DNA of 64,000 nucleotides from CAZEVY01 sp964515555 (GCA_964515555.1 CAZEVY010000015.1:17821-81820), one strand, 5' to 3'. Counted from the first letter of the stretch, positions 15,201-25,713 are shown. Translations and numbers: made by a program. The notes: a model not told the origin generated them from the letters alone.

Positions 15201-16469
15201 ATGCCGAGCCGCACATCGACGGAAGCCGTCGCCGGAATCACGACGTTCTTCACGATGTCCTACATCGTGGTGGTGAACCCGTCGATTCTCGCCTCCGAAG
15301 GCACGGGCATGCCGTTCAGCGGAGCGATGACGGCGACGGTGCTGGTCTGCTTTCTGCTGACGCTGGCGATGGGGCTTTACGCGAGGCTGCCGTTCGCGGT
15401 GGCGCCGGGGATGGGGATCAACGCCTTCTTCACCTACACGCTGGTGCTGCACCGCGGCGTGCCGTGGCAGGTGGCGCTCGGCATGACGTTCTGGGCGGGC
15501 GTCATATTCGTGCTCATCTCGGCGACTCCGGTGCGCGAGAAGATCGCGCATGCCATCCCCGCGCATATCCGCACGGCGGCGGCAGCGGGCATCGGCGTGT
15601 TTCTCACATTCATCGGACTGAAGAACGCCGGCTTCATCGCCGCCGACCCGGCGACGTTCGTGCGCCTCGGCAGGCTGGACCATCGCGCGCTGCTGACGCT
15701 CGCGGGCGTGGCGGTGGCGGTGTGGCTGCTGCGGCGCGACAGCCCGTTCGCGTTTCTCGCGGCGATCGCCGGCGTGACGCTGGCGGGCTGGGCGGCCGGA
15801 GTGGTGACGGCGCCGGCGTCGTTGGTCAGCGCGCCGGACTTCGCGAGCGCGTTCGGGAAGCTCGACGTGATGGGGGCGCTGAAGCTGTCGCTGGCGCCCT
15901 CGATCGTGGCGATTCTGTTCACCGACCTGTTCGATTCCATCTCGACGCTGATCGGCGTGTCGCAGGCGACCGGGCTGGTCGACGAGCATGGGCATCCGAA
16001 GAACCTGCGGCAGGGCCTCATCGTCGACGCCTTCGCGACGATGTTCGCGGGCGTCGCTGGGAGCTCGGCGGGGACGGCGTACATCGAGAGCGCCGCGGGC
16101 ATTCAGGCCGGCGGCCGGACGGGGCTGACGAGCGTCTTCACGGCGCTGTGCTTTCTGCCGTGCCTTTTTCTGGCCCCGCTGGCGGGCATGGTCCCGTCCT
16201 ACGCGACGGCGAGCGTGCTGATTCTGGTGGGAGCGATCATGTTCCGCAGCGTCGCGCGGCTGCCGTTTTCGCCGATCGAGGAGATGCTGCCGGCGTTCCT
16301 CACGCTGATACTGATTCCGCTGACGTTCTCGATCACGCAGGGGATTCTGTGGGGATTCATCTCGCACACGGGCCTGTTTCTGCTGGCGGGGAGGCGGCGG
16401 GAGATCGCACCGGCTATGTGGGCGCTCGCGGCGCTCTCGATCGCGCTGCTGGTGGTGGAGCAGCGGTAG
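15201..16469 (+). CDS. NCS2-family purine permease (AzgA/PbuG type)
   Basis: A 422-residue inner-membrane carrier with 12 or more hydrophobic segments. It begins with the AzgA-type signature TEAVAGITTFFTMSYIVVVNPSILA and contains APGMGINAFFTYTLV, LFTDLFDSISTLIGVSQATG and GVAGSSAGTAYIESAAGI, hallmarks of adenine/guanine/hypoxanthine:proton symporters. ATG at 15201 is used; GTG at 15186 is an alternative adding five residues. It begins 20 bp after aroF in the same direction. The exact purine cannot be told from sequence alone. Confidence 0.92.
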   Translation: MPSRTSTEAVAGITTFFTMSYIVVVNPSILASEGTGMPFSGAMTATVLVCFLLTLAMGLYARLPFAVAPGMGINAFFTYTLVLHRGVPWQVALGMTFWAGVIFVLISATPVREKIAHAIPAHIRTAAAAGIGVFLTFIGLKNAGFIAADPATFVRLGRLDHRALLTLAGVAVAVWLLRRDSPFAFLAAIAGVTLAGWAAGVVTAPASLVSAPDFASAFGKLDVMGALKLSLAPSIVAILFTDLFDSISTLIGVSQATGLVDEHGHPKNLRQGLIVDAFATMFAGVAGSSAGTAYIESAAGIQAGGRTGLTSVFTALCFLPCLFLAPLAGMVPSYATASVLILVGAIMFRSVARLPFSPIEEMLPAFLTLILIPLTFSITQGILWGFISHTGLFLLAGRRREIAPAMWALAALSIALLVVEQR

Positions 16470-16580
16470 GGTTTTCGATCGGGAGGGCGGGGCCTGGAGA
16501 GAGGCGCGGGCGGCGCCGGGAACGACCGGCCCTTGCATGCACACCCCGGCCGCTGCCATTATGACAGCGGGAGTTTTTCC

Positions 16581-17378
16581 ATGAAACGCGTTTTCGCCGC
16601 ACTCACGATCCTCGCCTGCACCGCCAGCGCCCAGGCGCCGCGCAAAAAGCTGCTCGCCATCGGCGCCGTCCAGGGTTTCCAGCACGACGCCACCTCCTAC
16701 GGCCTGGCGACGCTGTGGAAGATCGGCCAGGAGTCGCGGCTGTGGGACACTTACATCCGCACCGACACGCAGCTCATCACCAAGAAGCGCCTCCAGGGCA
16801 ACGCCAAGAACCTCGACTTCTTCGACGCCGTGGTTTTCTACACGACCGGCGAGCTCGCCATGGATGACGAGCAGAAGGCCGCGCTGCTCAGCTTCGTGCG
16901 CGACGACGGCAAGGGATTCCTGGGCGCGCATTCGGCCATCGACACCTTCTACAAATGGCCCGAGTACGGCGAGATGATCGGGGGCTACTTCGACCTTCAC
17001 CCGTGGAACCAGTTTCAGGCGCCGGTGATCGTGGAGGACCGCGACCATCCGGCGACACGCCACTTCACCCCGAGCTTTCTGATCCTCGACGAGATCTACC
17101 AGGTCAAGGACTATTCGCGGGATCGCGTGCGCGTGCTGATGCGGCTCGATCCGTCGAAGATCAACCTCCAGCAGCGCGGCGTCAAGCGCACCGACGGGGA
17201 CTTCGCCGTCACCTGGATTCGCAACTACGGCAAGGGCCGCGTTTTCTATTCGACCTTCGGCCATCGCGAGGACGCCTGGGATCGGCCCGACGTGCAGAAG
17301 ATGTGGCTGGAGGCGGTGAAGTGGTCGATGGGCCTGACTCCCGGCGACGCGACGCCGCGTCCCAAGCCGGCGGACTGA
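16581..17378 (+). CDS. Secreted ThuA-domain protein
   Basis: A 265-residue protein with a signal peptide (MKRVFAALTILACTASAQA) and a ThuA-like class-I-glutamine-amidotransferase fold: LLAIGAVQGFQHDATSYGLA, FDAVVFYTTGELAMDDEQKAAL, GKGFLGAHSAIDTFYKWPEYGEMIGG, and a final GKGRVFYSTFGHREDAW. ThuA domains occur around trehalose and other sugar-utilisation genes; their reaction is unsettled. The stop overlaps the start of the next gene (TGATG), indicating translational coupling with the DUF4038 glycosidase-like protein and a shared carbohydrate role. Confidence 0.9.
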   Translation: MKRVFAALTILACTASAQAPRKKLLAIGAVQGFQHDATSYGLATLWKIGQESRLWDTYIRTDTQLITKKRLQGNAKNLDFFDAVVFYTTGELAMDDEQKAALLSFVRDDGKGFLGAHSAIDTFYKWPEYGEMIGGYFDLHPWNQFQAPVIVEDRDHPATRHFTPSFLILDEIYQVKDYSRDRVRVLMRLDPSKINLQQRGVKRTDGDFAVTWIRNYGKGRVFYSTFGHREDAWDRPDVQKMWLEAVKWSMGLTPGDATPRPKPAD

Positions 17379-18991
17379 TGCGCACGGCGGCGTTCGCGCT
17401 GGCGCTGTCGGCGGCGCTGTGCGCCGAGACGCATCGTCACGGCCGCTTCGAAGTTTCCTTCACCGCCTCGCGCGACTACGCCGATGCGCTGCACGATGTC
17501 GAAGTGACGATCGAGTTCACGGGACCTTCCGGCAGCGCCCGCAAACAGGCGCTCGCATTCTGGGACGGCGGGCGAACGTGGCGCGTGCGATTCTCGCCGG
17601 AGCTGGCCGGGCGCTGGCGATACCGCACCGCGTCGCGTCCCGCCGACGCGGGACTGGACGGGCAGGCGGGCGAGTTTCAAGTGGCGGCGTATCGCGGGTC
17701 GAACGAACTCTACCGGCGCGGCGCGCCGAGGTTGTCGGCGAATCGGCGGTATTTCGTCCACGCCGACAACACGCCGTGGCTGTGGCTGGCGTGCACGGGC
17801 TGGAACAGCGCGCTGATGTCGACGGACGAGGAGTGGAAGCGGTACATCGACGACCGTGCGGCGAAGCGTTTCTCGGTTATCCAGTTCGTCACGACGCAGT
17901 GGCGCGCGGGCCGCGCCGACGAGCGGGGGCAGGTGGCGTTCACGGGAGTCGAGCGGATTCAGATCAACCCGGAATTCTTCCGCCGCATGGACGGGAAGTT
18001 CGACGCGCTCAACGATCGCGGACTGGTGGCGGCGCCGGTGCTGCTGTGGGCGCTGACGTCGCGCGACCGCGAGAGTCCGGGCATAGCGCTGCCGACCGCC
18101 GAGGCGATCGTGCTGGCGCGCTACATGGTGGCGCGCTACGGCGCGCACCACGCGCTCTGGATACTCGGCGGCGACGGCGACTACACGGGCGCGAATCTCG
18201 ACCGCTGGAAGGCGATCGGCCGCGGCGTCTTCCCGGCGCATCTCGATCCGCGGCCGGCGACGCTGCATCCGGGCGGCATGCGCGACCCGTGGCCGCTGTT
18301 CCAGGACGAGCCGTGGGCGTCGTTTTTCATGTACCAGTCGGGGCACGGCAACAACGCCGCCAAGTGGAAGTGGAACGCGACCGAGGGTCCGGGGGCGGGC
18401 TGGAGGCTCGACCCGCCGCGTCCGGTGATCGACGGCGAGATCAACTACGAGCAGCACCTCGACTATCACGACCGCCAGATGATCGGCGACGCGCAGGTGC
18501 GGCGCGCGGCGTACTACAGCCTTTTGTCGGCGCCGCCGGCCGGCGTGACCTACGGCGCGCACGGCGTGTGGTTCTGGAGCCGCAAGGCGGAGATTCCGCT
18601 CGACCACCCGCGCACGGGTGTCGCCGAGCCGTGGCACGCGTGCCTCGATTACCCGGGCGCGCGGCAGATGAAGGTGCTGCGCGACATTTTCGACGCGTTC
18701 GCGTGGTGGCGGCTGCGGCCGGACCGGTCGCTGCTGGCGGTGGATGTGGCGGACCCAGAGTACCGATCGTACCCGATGCCCGCGCGGGCGGAGGACGGCA
18801 GCTTCGCGGTGGTGTACCTGCCGGGGAACCCGTCGGTCGCGCTGAACCTGTCGGGGTTTCGCCGCGGGGTGACGGGGACGTGGTTCGACCCGCGGACGGG
18901 GGCCCGGAGGCCGGCGGGGAGGTGGAAGCCGGAGGGTCGCGTGGAGGTGAGTGCTCCGGGTCCAGGCGACTGGATTCTCGTCCTGCGGTAG
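17378..18991 (+). CDS. Secreted DUF5060/DUF4038 glycoside-hydrolase-like protein
   Basis: A 537-residue exported protein. Signal peptide 1-17 is followed by a DUF5060-like beta-sandwich (HRHGRFEVSFTASRDYAD to about 110). Next is a DUF4038 apiosidase-like TIM barrel (FVHADNTPWLWLACTGWNSA, HHALWILGGDGDY, PVIDGEINYEQ) and a C-terminal beta domain resembling the putative collagen-binding domain (SYPMPARAEDGSFAVVYLPG, WFDPRTGARRPAG). Acidic residues in LGGDGDY and DGEINYE fit a retaining glycosidase site. DUF4038 members act on apiose-containing or other plant-wall side chains. The start ATG at 17378 overlaps the ThuA stop. Confidence 0.85.
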   Translation: MRTAAFALALSAALCAETHRHGRFEVSFTASRDYADALHDVEVTIEFTGPSGSARKQALAFWDGGRTWRVRFSPELAGRWRYRTASRPADAGLDGQAGEFQVAAYRGSNELYRRGAPRLSANRRYFVHADNTPWLWLACTGWNSALMSTDEEWKRYIDDRAAKRFSVIQFVTTQWRAGRADERGQVAFTGVERIQINPEFFRRMDGKFDALNDRGLVAAPVLLWALTSRDRESPGIALPTAEAIVLARYMVARYGAHHALWILGGDGDYTGANLDRWKAIGRGVFPAHLDPRPATLHPGGMRDPWPLFQDEPWASFFMYQSGHGNNAAKWKWNATEGPGAGWRLDPPRPVIDGEINYEQHLDYHDRQMIGDAQVRRAAYYSLLSAPPAGVTYGAHGVWFWSRKAEIPLDHPRTGVAEPWHACLDYPGARQMKVLRDIFDAFAWWRLRPDRSLLAVDVADPEYRSYPMPARAEDGSFAVVYLPGNPSVALNLSGFRRGVTGTWFDPRTGARRPAGRWKPEGRVEVSAPGPGDWILVLR

Positions 18992-19021
18992 AATGCCCAC
19001 GCTCACGGGAGGGGGCGGTCG

Positions 19022-19642
19022 ATGACCATGACGATTTTTCTCGCCGCGCTTTTGCCGGCGTTGCAGGACGCTCCCCGGAAGGCGCCGGCCCCGAAGCCGG
19101 CGCCAGCGCCGCAGGCCAAGGCGGCTCCGGCGCGGAAACCCGTCTACATCAGCGAGGAAAGACGAAACGCCGCCAAGGAAGCGGCAGAGAAGATCCTGAA
19201 GGCGGTCCGGGAGGGTCGAGATGTGTCGCCCAGCCCTCTCGTGGAACAGATCAGAACCGCCATGAGGATTCAGGACAGTAATCATGTGGCCGTGGGCGCC
19301 GCCATGTTGGGACTGGCCCGGCATATCAGCGCGGAACGCCGCCGGGAAGCGGCCGATTTAAGTGAACGGGTGATTCTGAAGTTCAACGCGACCGGGGAAA
19401 TCTCGATGAACCGGGACGAGCGCGAGGGGCTGGAGGCGTTCCGCACCGCCGCCGTGGCCGCGGACGCTCTCCAGAAGGCGTCCTCACCGGCGAGCACGAA
19501 GGGCGTTCCGGCGAAGCTGGTGGCCGACGTGCGCGTGGCCGCCAAGCGGCTCCTCGACTCCTATAACCGGTCCGGCGCGTACGATTCGGCGGATGAGGAT
19601 AAGGTGCAGGAGTTCCAGCGGGCCATCGCCAAGGATGAGTAA
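19022..19642 (+). CDS. Secreted hypothetical protein with Ala/Pro/Lys linker
   Basis: A 206-residue product starting at ATG 19022. Residues 1-17 (MTMTIFLAALLPALQDA) could be a short signal peptide. A Pro/Ala/Lys-rich low-complexity linker covers about 18-45, and the rest is mainly helical and charged (ISEERRNAAKEAAEKILKAV, RHISAERRREAADLSERV). No family is recognised. It follows the DUF4038 gene by 30 bp and is convergent with tig, 34 bp away. Confidence 0.65.
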   Translation: MTMTIFLAALLPALQDAPRKAPAPKPAPAPQAKAAPARKPVYISEERRNAAKEAAEKILKAVREGRDVSPSPLVEQIRTAMRIQDSNHVAVGAAMLGLARHISAERRREAADLSERVILKFNATGEISMNRDEREGLEAFRTAAVAADALQKASSPASTKGVPAKLVADVRVAAKRLLDSYNRSGAYDSADEDKVQEFQRAIAKDE

Positions 19643-19676
19643 GGACATGTAGGGCGCGCACGACCCGCGAGCGTCC

Positions 19677-20942
19677 CTATTCCGGCGACGTCTTGCGGGC
19701 GTGCTCGAACAGGAAGCTCAGCGTCTTATCCGTGCGAATGCGCGAGGCGATGCGGCGAATGGCGCCGTCCTTTTCCAGCTTGGCGCGCACGGCCGCAGCC
19801 GGTTCCCGCTGCTGGCGCGCAATGCGGTGGACCTCGCGATCCACCTCCTCGACGGTCGTCTCGATGGCCTCGCGGTCGGCGATGCGCTCCAGAAGCAGCG
19901 TCGCCCTGACCTCGCGCACCGCGCGGTCGCGCATCGACTCGCGCAGGCGTGCCCAGTTCATATCCATGGTGCGGGGGTCGACCCCCTGCATCACCAGCTC
20001 GCGCACGTACTGCTCGATGTTGGAGTCGAGTTGCCGCTCGACGAAGGCGTCCGGCACCGGAAACTCGTGCGCGTCCACCAGCGCCTCGACGAGCTTGTTC
20101 TTGGCCTCCTGCTGGGCCAGGAACTCGCGCTCGCGCAGCGTCTGCTTGCGCAGCTCGTCGCGAAGCTCCTCGAGATCGCGGTAATCGCCCAGGTCCTTGG
20201 CGAACTCGTCGTTCAGGTCGGGCAGATCGCGCTGGCGGATTCCCTTGACCGTGGCGCGGAAGCGCACCGTCTTGCCCGCCAGCCGCCGCTGCCCCGCGAA
20301 CTCCGCCGGATACGAAACGTCGAACTCCCTGGCATCTCCCGGCGACGCCCCGCGCAGGTTCGCGGTGAACTCCGGCATGGTATCTTCGCCCCCGATGTGC
20401 AGCATCAGGTCGTCGCTGCGCACCGGCTCGCCCTCGACGCCCGAGAGGCTCTCGAGCAGCACGACGGCGTGGTCGCCGTCCTCGATCGGGCGCGGATCGA
20501 CGTTGCTGAAGTCGGCCTTCTGGACGCGCAACTCCTCGAGCCGCTTGTCGACGTCGGCCGCCGTCACCTCGGGCTCGCTGTAGGGCGCCGTCAGGCCGCG
20601 GTATTCGCCCAGCTCGAACTCGGGGGCCACCTCAAACTCGATCTTGAACTTCAGGGGCTGGCCGGGCTCGAAGACCACGTCGGAGACGCCGGGCTGGCCG
20701 ACCACGTTCAGGTGGTCCTGCTCGGCGCGCGCGCGGAAGAATCGCGGGATCAGGCTCTCGAGTACGTCCTGCCTGATCTCGGACTGGAACTTGACGCGGA
20801 TGATGGAAGCCGGCGCCTTGCCCGGCCGGAAGCCGGGCAGCTTCACCTTCTGCCGGATACCGTCGATGACGCGCTCGGTTTCGCGCTCCACCTCCTCGAC
20901 GGGAATGGTCATCTCGAAGGACTGTTTGCAGGAATCGGCCAT
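19677..20942 (-). CDS. tig: Trigger factor (ribosome-associated chaperone and prolyl isomerase)
   Basis: A 421-residue protein with the three trigger-factor domains. The N-terminal ribosome-binding region has GFRPGKAPASIIRVKF around residue 40, a version of the GFRxGxxP signature. An FKBP-like isomerase insertion spans about 150-245 (EDGDHAVVLLESLSGVEGEP). The helical C-terminal chaperone domain covers about 250-415. It binds near the exit tunnel and holds nascent chains. It is 11 bp downstream of ahcY on the same strand. In many genomes tig precedes clpP/clpX; that linkage is absent here. Confidence 0.93.
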   Translation of the reverse strand: MADSCKQSFEMTIPVEEVERETERVIDGIRQKVKLPGFRPGKAPASIIRVKFQSEIRQDVLESLIPRFFRARAEQDHLNVVGQPGVSDVVFEPGQPLKFKIEFEVAPEFELGEYRGLTAPYSEPEVTAADVDKRLEELRVQKADFSNVDPRPIEDGDHAVVLLESLSGVEGEPVRSDDLMLHIGGEDTMPEFTANLRGASPGDAREFDVSYPAEFAGQRRLAGKTVRFRATVKGIRQRDLPDLNDEFAKDLGDYRDLEELRDELRKQTLREREFLAQQEAKNKLVEALVDAHEFPVPDAFVERQLDSNIEQYVRELVMQGVDPRTMDMNWARLRESMRDRAVREVRATLLLERIADREAIETTVEEVDREVHRIARQQREPAAAVRAKLEKDGAIRRIASRIRTDKTLSFLFEHARKTSPE

Positions 20943-20953
20943 GGCCGCTCCGT

Positions 20954-22234
20954 CTAGGTTCCCTCGGACCAGCTGGCCAGGTAATGCTCCTGCTCGGGCG
21001 AGAGGCGGTCGATCTTGACGCCCATCGCTTCAAGCTTCATGCGCGCCACCTCGCGGTCGATCTCCTCCGGCACCGAGTAGACGCGCTTCTCCAGGCTGGC
21101 GTGATTCTTCACGACGTGCTGGACCGAGAGCGCCTGGTTGGCGAAGCTCATATCCATCACCGACGCCGGATGCCCTTCGGCGGAGCAGAGGTTGATGAGC
21201 CGTCCCTCGCCGAGCACATAGACGCGGCGGCCGTCGCGCAGGGCGAACTCCTCGACGAAATCGCGCATGGGGCGCCGCGAGGAGGCCAGCTTCGCCAGGC
21301 TCTCCAGGTCGAGCTCGACGTTGAAGTGTCCCGAGTTGCAGAGGATGGCCCCGTTCTTCATCTTCTCGAAGTGCTCACGGCCGATCACCTGCTTGTTGCC
21401 GGTCACGGTGATGAACACGTCGCCGATGGCGGCCGCCTCGGCCATCGACATCACGCGATAGCCGTCCATAACCGCCTCGAGCGCCTTCACCGGGTCGACC
21501 TCGGTGACGATGACGTTGGAGCCGAGTCCGCGCGCGCGCGTCGCCACGCCGCGGCCGCACCAGCCGTAGCCGGCCACCACGACGTTCATTCCGGCGAGCA
21601 GGATGTTGGTGGCGCGCAGGATGCCGTCGATGGTGCTTTGGCCGGTGCCGTAGCGGTTGTCGAAAAAGTGCTTCGTCATGGCGTCGTTGATGGCGATGAC
21701 GGGGTACTGGAGCACGCCGTCCTTGGCCATCGCCTGGAGGCGGATGACGCCGGTGGTGGTCTCCTCGGTGCCGCCGATCAGCCCGGCGAGCAGGTCGCGG
21801 CGATCCTTGTGGAGCACAGTGACCAGGTCGCAGCCGTCGTCCATGGTGATCTGAGGTTTGCTCGCCAGCGCCGCCGAGATGTGCGAGTAGTAGACGTCGT
21901 TGGACTCGCCCTTGATGGCGTAGGTCGGGATGTTGTAGTCGCGCACCAGCGTGGCGGCGACGTCGTCCTGGGTGGAGAGGGGATTGGAGGCGCAGACCAC
22001 CACCGACGCGCCGCCGTCGCGCAGCGTGATGGCGAGGTTGGCGGTCTCGGTGGTGACGTGCAGACAGGCGGCGATTCGCACGCCGGCCAGCGGCTGCGAC
22101 TTGATGAACTGCTTGCGGATGGTCTGAAGGACGGGCATCGACTGAAAGGCCCACTCGGTGCGGCGCTTGCCCGCATCGGCGAGATTGATGTCCTTCACAT
22201 CGCAGGGAATGGTGGCGATTACGTTGGCGCTCAT
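20954..22234 (-). CDS. ahcY: Adenosylhomocysteinase
   Basis: A 426-residue S-adenosylhomocysteine hydrolase, splitting SAH into adenosine and homocysteine using tightly bound NAD. Signatures include ACLHVTTETANLAITLRDGG, SNPLSTQDDVAATL, NDAMTKHFFDNRYGTGQST, the NAD-binding VVAGYGWCGRGVATRARGLG, and NSGHFNVELDLESL. A C-terminal LAEGRLINL-like block appears as LGEGRLINLCSAEGHP, and the final residues carry the usual LSPEQEHYLASW. It is 24 bp downstream of metK, so SAM synthesis and SAH removal are co-expressed. Confidence 0.97.
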   Translation of the reverse strand: MSANVIATIPCDVKDINLADAGKRRTEWAFQSMPVLQTIRKQFIKSQPLAGVRIAACLHVTTETANLAITLRDGGASVVVCASNPLSTQDDVAATLVRDYNIPTYAIKGESNDVYYSHISAALASKPQITMDDGCDLVTVLHKDRRDLLAGLIGGTEETTTGVIRLQAMAKDGVLQYPVIAINDAMTKHFFDNRYGTGQSTIDGILRATNILLAGMNVVVAGYGWCGRGVATRARGLGSNVIVTEVDPVKALEAVMDGYRVMSMAEAAAIGDVFITVTGNKQVIGREHFEKMKNGAILCNSGHFNVELDLESLAKLASSRRPMRDFVEEFALRDGRRVYVLGEGRLINLCSAEGHPASVMDMSFANQALSVQHVVKNHASLEKRVYSVPEEIDREVARMKLEAMGVKIDRLSPEQEHYLASWSEGT

Positions 22235-22258
22235 AGTTCCTTTTCGATTGAGAATCCG

Positions 22259-23428
<1,170 letters not shown>

Positions 23429-23586
23429 TTCAACTACCTCCAGTTTCCGTTGGGCAACGACCGGCCGGCGCCGGCGTTCACGGGAGTGTTTCTGAGCGAT
23501 GCATCGGGGGCGTTAGGGGTCCCCGGAGCAACATTCAGTGTATCGGAGGCGTCGTGACGGGTCAAATGCGGCCGCGGCCCGCGCGC

Positions 23587-24948
23587 TTAGTTCCCGACCG
23601 CAATCGCTAAGCCCTGGGAGATGTTCACACCACCCTGGTTGAACGTCAGCGCGACGTTATCGCCCGCGGCGATGTTCGGCACGGTCACGTTGAACTGGTA
23701 CAGTCCCACGAATCCGGGCGCCAGTCCCTGATAGCTCACCGCCCCGGCTGTACCGTTGAACGAAACCGTCACCGGCGAGGCGAGTGTATTCAACTGCTGA
23801 GCCAACTGCCCCGGCGCGATATTCGGAGTGACAGTCCCAAAGCCTACGCCGTAGAAGACGACGGTGTCGCCGGGCCGCGCGCGCCGTGAAGGCACTCCGC
23901 CGATGGCTCCCGGTGGAAGCACGTAGGTCACACCGTCGGGGAACAGGGCAACCACATTCTGCGCGCCGCCGATCCGGAAGCTCGCCGGAGCGAGCACCCC
24001 GGGGCGGCTCGCATCCACGGTGACGTTGAACGGCGGGCTGCTGCCGGTTGGCGTGGTCACGACGATCGGTTGGGGCCCCGTCCCGATTCCCGAGGGCGCC
24101 TGCACGTTCACCTGACCAGGACTGACGTAGTTCACGAACGCCGGCCGGCCGCCGATGGTCACACTCACTCCGCCCATCCTGGTGGGAGCAATCCCGCCGG
24201 TGAAATCGCCGTCCGCCCAGCCTTGGGTCCCAACCGCGAAGTTCGATCCGTAGATCTCGATCCACGAACCCGGCGAGAACGTCGGGAACGCGCCGAACGC
24301 GCCGGCGCTGATCGCCCCGGTGATCACCGGCGCCGCCGGAGGACGCAGCGTGAAGTGCAGCGCGAAGCTGAATTCGTTCGCCTGCGACACAGGCACCCCG
24401 CCGGAGGCCGCGAAGTTGTACGGCGTTACGAAAATCTGCTGCCAGTTGCTTTGAACCCCTGCGGGGAGGAGGCCGTTGAAGCCCTGTCGAAAATACGCCG
24501 GACCCGGCAGAATCGGGTTGGTCAGCGACGCGCAGCACAGGGCGCCGAAGTTCGAAATCGCCGCAACCGGCACGCCGTTCACCTTCCACTGGTCGGCCGC
24601 CTGGTCAAACGACGCCGGCACTCGAAGGGTGTACTCGATCAGAATATTCCATAGAGCGTTGATGTTGCCCGCGAGCGGTCCGCCATTGACCGTCTGCATG
24701 TGGAAGATATTCCACTCCCCATTGGTCCCCGTCGGCACCTGCTCCTGCCAAATGCGTACCCGCCCGCCATTGACCAGCACCGGCGTGGAGCTAAAGGTGG
24801 AAGCATCGGAGTAGGTGTCCGGCGCGTTGGTGCCTCCGAATCGGATCGGCGAACCGATCTGTATGATCTGCGGACCCTGCGCCCGCATCGCTTGCGATCC
24901 GGCCAAGGCGACAATGGCGGCCAAGGCGTGGAAAACATTCCGGTGCAT
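23587..24948 (-). CDS. Secreted protein with Solibacter-type TIGR03437 C-terminal domain
   Basis: A 453-residue exported protein. A signal peptide of about 23 residues (FHALAAIVALAGSQAMRAQG) leads to a beta-rich unique region of about 190 residues. The C-terminal ~240 residues show the TIGR03437 pattern: GAISAGAFGAFPTFSPGSWI, EIYGSNFA, TRMGGVSVTIGGRPAFVNYV, SPGQVNVQAPSG, RPGDTVVFYGVGFG and FNVTVPNIAAGDN. The domain combines IPT/TIG-like sandwiches and was named from Solibacter usitatus, where it ends many secreted proteins. It is useful as a taxonomic marker. Function is unknown; surface adhesion or anchoring is a guess. Confidence 0.9.
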   Translation of the reverse strand: MHRNVFHALAAIVALAGSQAMRAQGPQIIQIGSPIRFGGTNAPDTYSDASTFSSTPVLVNGGRVRIWQEQVPTGTNGEWNIFHMQTVNGGPLAGNINALWNILIEYTLRVPASFDQAADQWKVNGVPVAAISNFGALCCASLTNPILPGPAYFRQGFNGLLPAGVQSNWQQIFVTPYNFAASGGVPVSQANEFSFALHFTLRPPAAPVITGAISAGAFGAFPTFSPGSWIEIYGSNFAVGTQGWADGDFTGGIAPTRMGGVSVTIGGRPAFVNYVSPGQVNVQAPSGIGTGPQPIVVTTPTGSSPPFNVTVDASRPGVLAPASFRIGGAQNVVALFPDGVTYVLPPGAIGGVPSRRARPGDTVVFYGVGFGTVTPNIAPGQLAQQLNTLASPVTVSFNGTAGAVSYQGLAPGFVGLYQFNVTVPNIAAGDNVALTFNQGGVNISQGLAIAVGN

Positions 24949-25102
24949 TGATTTGCCTCTGTTCTGTTATGGCCGGCGGTGTCCCGCGCTGTAAGCGCCG
25001 ATACCCTCGCCGTTGCCGGGCTCAAGGGGAAAGGCGCGCCTGCAAAGGTTGCGCGGGACCATCCTCCGTCTCATGGGTGTAGTGGATCCGCGGCTGAAAA
25101 CG

Positions 25103-25474
25103 TCACGGCCTTCGCCGCAGCCCGGTCCGTTGGCCCAGCCCCTCGGCGATCATCGCGGTTACCAGCGCGTTCAGGCTGACGCCCTCCTGGCGCGCTCTGG
25201 CGACCAAACGCGCATGAATACTCCGCGGCACGCGCTGCCGCCACTGACCGCTGGCGTTGGCGGGCTTCGGCAGCGGGTCGCCGTGCCTGGCGCAACTCAG
25301 AAGGTGGGACTTCACGGCATCACAGCCATGAACGAAGGCCTCTTCGGGAGTGCGCCCGTCGGAGATGCAACCGGGCAAGTCGGGGTATTCGATCAGGAAG
25401 CCCCCGCCATCCGCTTCCATCAGCGGGCGAATCGTGAACGGATAGGATCGGACGAGGGCTTTGTCAATTCGCAT
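25103..25474 (-). CDS. hicB: HicB-family antitoxin
   Basis: A 123-residue protein; ATG at 25474 gives the family-like MRIDKALVRSYPFTIRPL. The N-terminal partial-RNase-H fold shows EADGGGFLIEYPDLPGCISD and GRTPEEAFVHGCDAVKSHL. The C-terminal part (RSIHARLVARARQEGVSLNA, then LVTAMIAEGL) is a ribbon-helix-helix DNA-binding domain. In this type-II toxin-antitoxin family HicB neutralises the HicA mRNA interferase and represses its own promoter. It overlaps the upstream hicA-like frame by 11 bp. Confidence 0.9.
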   Translation of the reverse strand: MRIDKALVRSYPFTIRPLMEADGGGFLIEYPDLPGCISDGRTPEEAFVHGCDAVKSHLLSCARHGDPLPKPANASGQWRQRVPRSIHARLVARARQEGVSLNALVTAMIAEGLGQRTGLRRRP

Positions 25475-25646
25475 CTGGCTCACCTGCTTTGTCCACAAGG
25501 TCGACGAACAACCGCACGTAGATCGGTTTGATGGGCCGGCGCGCAGGTACCGAAAAGCGGCCGGCCCGGGCGTGCCGAAACACGACGTGACTACGGCGCA
25601 TCCCGAGGATGATCTTCGAGGCGTTCGACACAACCGATGGCACCAT
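25464..25646 (-). CDS. HicA-like toxin, possibly shortened at the N-terminus
   Basis: A 60-residue frame starting at ATG 25646 and ending inside the start of hicB. The middle and C-terminal part (RRSHVVFRHARAGRFSVPAR, then RPIKPIYVRLFVDLVDKAG) fits a HicA double-stranded-RNA-binding-like fold: the SH motif with the catalytic His, a beta hairpin, then the PIKP...L...AG helix. The usual first helix and the LEKxGF stretch before the GSH motif are missing or compressed. The toxin may therefore be truncated, or use a different upstream start. The weak ribosome binding site also reduces confidence. Confidence 0.5.
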   Translation of the reverse strand: MVPSVVSNASKIILGMRRSHVVFRHARAGRFSVPARRPIKPIYVRLFVDLVDKAGEPDAN

Positions 25647-25713
25647 GGGCGGTACCAGACAGCGCCGGGTAACGACCTGCCCCGGTCGCATTGCAATCGA
25701 ACCAGCTTCGCTC

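Noticed and set aside
15075..17264. 729-residue minus-strand open frame
   Set aside because: Antisense to the purine permease and ThuA genes; composition is that of a shadow (Arg/His/Gln-rich).
23429..23586. SAM or SAH riboswitch before metK
   Set aside because: The leader was read on the minus strand but no known SAM/SAH aptamer core could be matched by eye; a covariance-model search would decide.
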